Below, piece after piece: positions 59,694-64,000 of a stretch of DNA of 64,000 bases. The position numbers and the translations under genes were made by a program. The notes under the pieces were generated by a model. The model ran no database searches and was not told where the DNA came from. It was given only the letters and a program-made list of their open reading frames with translations. Positions within the stretch are counted from its first letter, which is position 1. Every line of letters begins with the position of its first letter. The stretch comes from Acanthochlamys bracteata. Its lineage: Eukaryota > Streptophyta > Magnoliopsida > Pandanales > Velloziaceae. The stretch lies in NCBI GenBank assembly GCA_019914995.1, contig CM034137.1, positions 4,181,155-4,245,154 of the forward strand. The letters are read 5' to 3'.

Positions 59694-61093
59694 CCAATTG
59701 ATCGTTTTTTTCTTCTTACTTTAATGAGTTTGTGGCGTTGTCGCTTGCTGTTGTTGATTCCACAAATTATCAAACCTAACCTCATAAAGATCATAAACTT
59801 TGTACAGCTTGTTACGACCATTAGTTATTTATAAATGAATATCGAAAATGTTCAAATACATACCAATATATGTAAGAATATTAGAAAAATAAACAAATTT
59901 AAATTTAGGATCTAACATAAAGGTAAAACAATATAAAAGAGAAATATCCCACCAATATTTTTTTAATTTGCTAGTCATTATTGTAACTATAGATCCAAGT
60001 AATTTATCTGTTATATGTGATTGTAAGATAGAAGCTATATTAAAAATTAAACGTAAAACTAACGGAAAAGTAGGATAGTAAACACCAGATAATAAAACAG
60101 TAGCATCATAAATACTTTTAAACAATTTTACAAGTTTTTTAGCAATAATCAATGAGTTTCAGTAAATATGTTGTTACCCATTCTTGTATTATAAAAAATC
60201 ATAAGCACATTTTTATAATCTAAATTATTTTTTAACATTAAATAAGTAGAATTTCATCTTATTGGCATATCAAGGTTGAACTTTCGGGGCTTTAGATGTT
60301 CTAGTATGCAATATCTCTTAAATTCAGCTAAACGTTGGTTTGAACTAGTAATTCAAAAAATAGCAACTCGAATATCATTAATTTGTTCACTTACCAGCTT
60401 CATACCGGATTTTATGATCAAGTTGATAATATGACAAGCACAATATTGATGTAGTAAAATTTCTCCCACGTATGAGCTTAGCTTCATCTCAAGAAATCGA
60501 ATTAGTTTGGTATTTGCTGAAGCATTATCTAGTGTGATGGAGATAATGCGGTTGCTTATGCCTCATTCTTTAACTACATTTATAATGCGCTCAGAAATAT
60601 TTTTAACATCATGTGAGGAATCAGTAAGTCTAAAGCCAATAATTCTTTTTTATATAATCCATTGGGAATCTAAATAATGTGCGACAACACTTAACTAATC
60701 TTATTTAGCTCTACCGTTTTAAATATATCATGTTAATGCATAGAAAATTTTAATAAATTTAATTCAGATTTTAATATAGTACGCATTTTATTGTAATAAG
60801 TAATAATATCACTTCGAATATTTGTTCTACTAATTTTTTAAAATTGTGGACAATATGCTCTTTTAACATGCTCTTCATAAAAAATTGACTTACCAAAATT
60901 AATAGATAAATCCATAGTACAAATCATAAGGGCAAGAGATTCTCTAGCTATATTATAATCATAAGACCAAATATTTATCGAACCATCCGTATTGAATTGA
61001 AGTTGAGTTTGTAAAGGTTCATTTCCGATTTCTTTTTTGGAAGCACATTTTTTACGATGTGCTATTAAATGTCGGGTTCCTATAGTAAGATTA
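59694..61093 (-). pseudogene. hAT transposase remnant, copy 2 (C-terminus missing)
   Basis: The same fragments as copy 1 are seen in the same order, from the BED remnant RHLIAHRKKC (about 61055-61084) to the YWWDI and MLDPKFKFVYF block (59894-59990). The C-terminal dimerisation domain is absent because the duplication junction at 59693/59694 falls just inside it. The clean frame 59829-60152 differs from copy 1 at about five residues. Stops elsewhere make it inactive. Confidence 0.88.
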
Positions 61094-61731
61094 TGTCACA
61101 CGCTGCCTCCGGGCTATGACAGGCATTGGTCCAGACCAAATATAGATCATATCCGAACTTGGCCCAGTCTAGTAAGCCTTAACCAAAACACCACATTTAC
61201 ATTAAACACGTGCCGAATCTCTTAAAATTTTCGGCAAAGTCTCCTCTAAAAACTCGAGAGAAAAATTTGTACAAATTTCATTATAACCTTAACAATTACC
61301 CCGAAGATAATATCAGACGTCAACTTTAAATTAAATAAATATAACACTATACCATAATACTTAATTAAACAACTTATACATATACAATCCCTCGAAATTA
61401 CATGGTCAACTATATGAAAAAGAAGCATGCACACTACCCTCAACTCACCAATTAGTCAGCGTCACGCTACTAGCTCCACTTAACTCGTCCTAATCATATC
61501 TAGAAAAGGCCAAAGAAAAAAAAAAACATAAGCCCAGTCTCAGTGAGGTGAAATAGCAGATGCATCGTTTAAGGTGCTTAATGCATTACCCAATATTTGG
61601 TTCCTATCTTTACATGTACAGGAATGCTAAGGATTGGATTAAGATCAATTCTACTAAGTTTTGATTCGTCACATACCGACTCAGTCCTTAATATAGAAGG
61701 TTAGGCTATATGCAAATGCATTAAACAATGA
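61094..61731. repeat. Truncated LTR of the 2.7-kb family, copy 5
   Basis: Duplicate of 35050-35690, starting TGTCACACGCTGCCTCCGGG, with landmark CAGTCTCAGTGAGGTG (61536-61551). Confidence 0.78.
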
Positions 61732-62218
61732 CGATGCAAATGGTTGAACCGTTGCCAACTACTGAAGAAGGAATCAAATTGGCACTTTTAGAAATACAAA
61801 TTATACGAAGAGAAATTGATAGCCAATATTAATTAAAAATTGGAAGTAGCGGACAAGCATTACTTTCGCCCGAAAATAACTATGGGGGACTAATTTTGCA
61901 ACATAAGTTATAAGGTGACTTATTCTGAAAATACGGTGGCGTACGAGTGAAGGTATTGTATTAGTATTTATACTAGCAACGGTAAGAGAATGGTAAATGT
62001 AGTTTCTACCAAACTCAAAAGAAAACCCATTCGTATCGCTAGACTCTCTTTCCCCTTGTGTTCTAAAATCTAGCTAAAAACCCAAAAAAAGGAAAATTCA
62101 ATCGGAGGAAAAGAGTTTTTAATTTTCAATCTTTGGCTTTTCTTCTTTCTTCTTCTTTCACTAGTTCATTTGCCCGTTTTAATCTTGTGATTGATTTTTG
62201 TTAAATAAAACAGAGAGA

Positions 62219-62410
62219 ATGACAGAAACAGAGAGAGAAGAGAGAGAACTAGTTGAATGCTCAACAAACACGAAATTGAAGTTCGGAAATTGGATTGGTC
62301 GTGAGGATTCGGCAGAAGGAGAATACCGAGAACCTTTGAGACGGTGTAGTCATTTCCTTCAATTTTGTTTATCAAAAAATTCGTTGCAAGAATTTTTGCT
62401 CGGAATTCAG
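62219..62410 (+). CDS. Putative first coding exon, unknown small protein (L3)
   Basis: Same 64-codon frame as 36178-36369 with unchanged residues (MTETEREERELVEC ... KFGNWIGREDSAEGEYRE ... LLGIQ) and the same donor. Upstream, TGTTGAATAAAA of L2 is TGTTAAATAAAA here. Function unknown; an upstream ORF in a non-coding transcript is an equal alternative. Confidence 0.3.
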
Positions 62411-63367
62411 GTTAGGGTTTTTGCGTTTTTTGTTGTTTGCAAGGTTTCTAGTTCGTTTTCCAGTTGTTTATGTAACTCTTTGTAATCGATTATGCAATAC
62501 GAACTGGTTCCTCTCACTCCCTTCTTTCTGTTTTACCAAATGACAAATGAAAAAAGATCTTCAAGTTTCAATTTCTTGAATTATTTTTTTCCAAAAAAAT
62601 TTCATATTAAATAGTTTCAGTTTCTTTGGGTTTTCAATATTTGAAATATTTTTTCCCTTTTCTTGTGTTTATGCAAAATCTTCTTTGAGTAGATCGTGGT
62701 TTTATTAAGAAAATTCTTTTACGGTATTTCCTTTTTGTTTTCTTATTTCTATCGACAGTTTTGTTTTAAACTTTTTTTTCTTACAGTAGTTACAGTTTAC
62801 CGATGGGATTTCTATGTTTGTTTGAGGTTTAAGGGTAGAGTTTCTTGGCTTTTACAAAATTTTGAAGATTGTTTCACCAATAATAGTCATGGAGAAGAAG
62901 ATGGTTAGTTGTAACTTTCTTCTATTTATGGGTTTTGTTTTCCAATGATTATGAACAGTCAATTTGGATTTCGGAAGGTAACATAATGCAGCTTAACTTC
63001 TTCTATTTGACTAGTTGTACTTCACGTGTATATACTGTTTGTGGAGGTTCACTTTTAAAGTCGTTTGTCAATTTCTTTGGAGCATTGTTCCTCGAGTGTA
63101 AAGAAATGTTGAATGTTTATTGAACGTTTTTATAATACATGTTGTCATTTTAATAAAGTACGTAATACATGACCTTCAGTATTTTATGCTACGTGTTGGT
63201 TATTGAAACAAGAACAACCACAGAAAACCACTATCACTTGGCAATTTGTATGGAGTAAATTCGTCCACCTTTTGGGGCGGTAGCATTGGTGACAATTCGT
63301 TGTTTGTGTTGTATGAAACATATTTTATTCCCTTGACAAGTATAATTTCTCTTTGCGAATTTTGCAG

Positions 63368-63622
63368 GAATGTCATTTTGTCTCTACTAGATTGAGAAGC
63401 TTTTGTTCTAGTTCTCACTTTCAGCAGAAGAACAAGGCTTTGAATGCTGTTCCTGATGATACAACATCAGTTTGGAGCTTAAATGGGAGATGCAGTGTAC
63501 AGAATTTCAGATTAGTTCAAGGGAGCATCACGAATGGCTGCTGGAGTCTAGGATTATGGTGCAAACCAAATAATTCAAGCCATTTTTTGTTGGCGATTAT
63601 TCAATTAATAGGTATTCGCTAA
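63368..63622 (+). other. Exon-like block of L3 with open frame
   Basis: After TTTTGCAG the frame is open for 84 codons (ECHFVSTRLRSFCSSSHF, then NKALNAVPDDTTSVWSLNGR, CSVQNFRLVQGSITNGCWSL, PNNSSHFLLAIIQLIGIR) to TAA at 63620-63622. A donor-like GTATTCG lies at 63612. The L2 copy has a TGA in this frame. No family recognised. Confidence 0.4.
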
Positions 63623-64000
63623 GTAAGTGCTCTTTTTTAATGTTCATTCATATTTCGTTAATCTTCTGCAATCTTCTTTGGCTGCCTCAGGAGTAAAGGG
63701 AACCATATTTAACTTGTGGTGTAATTTCTTTTGGTTATTGCATCCACTACAGCCCCTTCTTAAGAAGCTCAAGTTGTTTGTCCAATTTTCATTTCATGTT
63801 ATGTTCCTCTTTAAATTTGTTGGGCTGACTGTCTAAGTATTTGTTTAGAGAAGTATATTTAATTATTGGTGTAGAAGTGCAGCTCTGTTCAAGACTGTAT
63901 GTTTAGATTATTGTTAAAGACATGACATTATGTGGTACGCCTGTTAAAAATAAATAAACTGAATATTATCATCTAGAATGTCAAATGAAGAAAGCTGTGG

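Larger units (their letters stand above)
59694..64000 (+). repeat. 26.04-kb tandem repeat, second copy (continues beyond window)
   Basis: Collinear with 33650-37959 without large rearrangement to the window end. Divergence is uneven by eye: a few percent in the hAT and LTR parts, about half a percent in the leader block, and about 6 percent in the exon-like block at 63368. Confidence 0.88.
61884..64000 (+). repeat. Leader block L3
   Basis: Near-identical copy of L2 with the same leader, first-exon donor (GGAATTCAG before GTTAGG at 62411) and following exon-like blocks. Only a handful of substitutions are seen in the first kilobase. Confidence 0.7.

Noticed and set aside
1..64000. tRNA, rRNA or CRISPR arrays
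   Set aside because: None was recognised; the repeats are long dispersed or tandem blocks, not spaced short repeats. The scan was by eye, so a single tRNA could have been missed.

Overview
This is nuclear DNA of a flowering plant: about two-thirds A+T, plant LTR retrotransposons with an initiator-Met primer site, RICESLEEPER-type hAT transposase remnants, Tourist-like MITEs, a plant-style RPS28 pseudogene, and intron-like DNA with T-rich tracts, TTGCAG/TTACAG acceptors and GTAAGT/GTATGT donors. I cannot name the species. Gene density is low and only one clearly intact protein gene is visible.

Layout. (1) 1-4496: a decayed Ty1/copia element on the minus strand, with a 267-bp LTR, a tRNA-iMet primer site, gag with zinc knuckle and coiled coil, protease/integrase, and an RT start fused in frame to an envelope-like domain. 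(2) 4497-7370: MITE-like repeats and an old LTR-element remnant. (3) 7492-8112: an intact gene for a small secreted protein with a PMEI/invertase-inhibitor-like pattern; its paralogue at 18134 is frameshifted and has lost its 3' end. (4) 8758-17715: three solo LTRs of one family, each about 2.7-2.8 kb, each bounded by a 5-bp target duplication, with the second nested in the first. (5) 18.8-64 kb: a layered array of repeats. An ~8.3-kb block (Unit A, 18.8-27.3 kb) recurs as Unit B (39.8-48.0 kb) and as a fragment at 58.9-59.7 kb. A promoter/leader block recurs at 27.3, 35.8 and 61.9 kb. A 26.04-kb segment (33650-59693) is duplicated in direct tandem; its second copy starts at 59694 and leaves the window. 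An RPS28 pseudogene that kept its leader intron lies at 28.5-30.7 kb and decayed hAT transposases at 33.4 and 59.7 kb.

The most interesting part is the array. Short cassettes with conserved AG/GT borders (about 51, 70 and 68 nt) recur through it while the sequence between them drifts. This looks like a tandemly duplicated, multi-exon, mostly non-coding transcription unit, each copy headed by a pyrimidine-rich leader exon with a small ORF. No family was recognised for it. All similarity statements are by eye; no alignment or database search was run.
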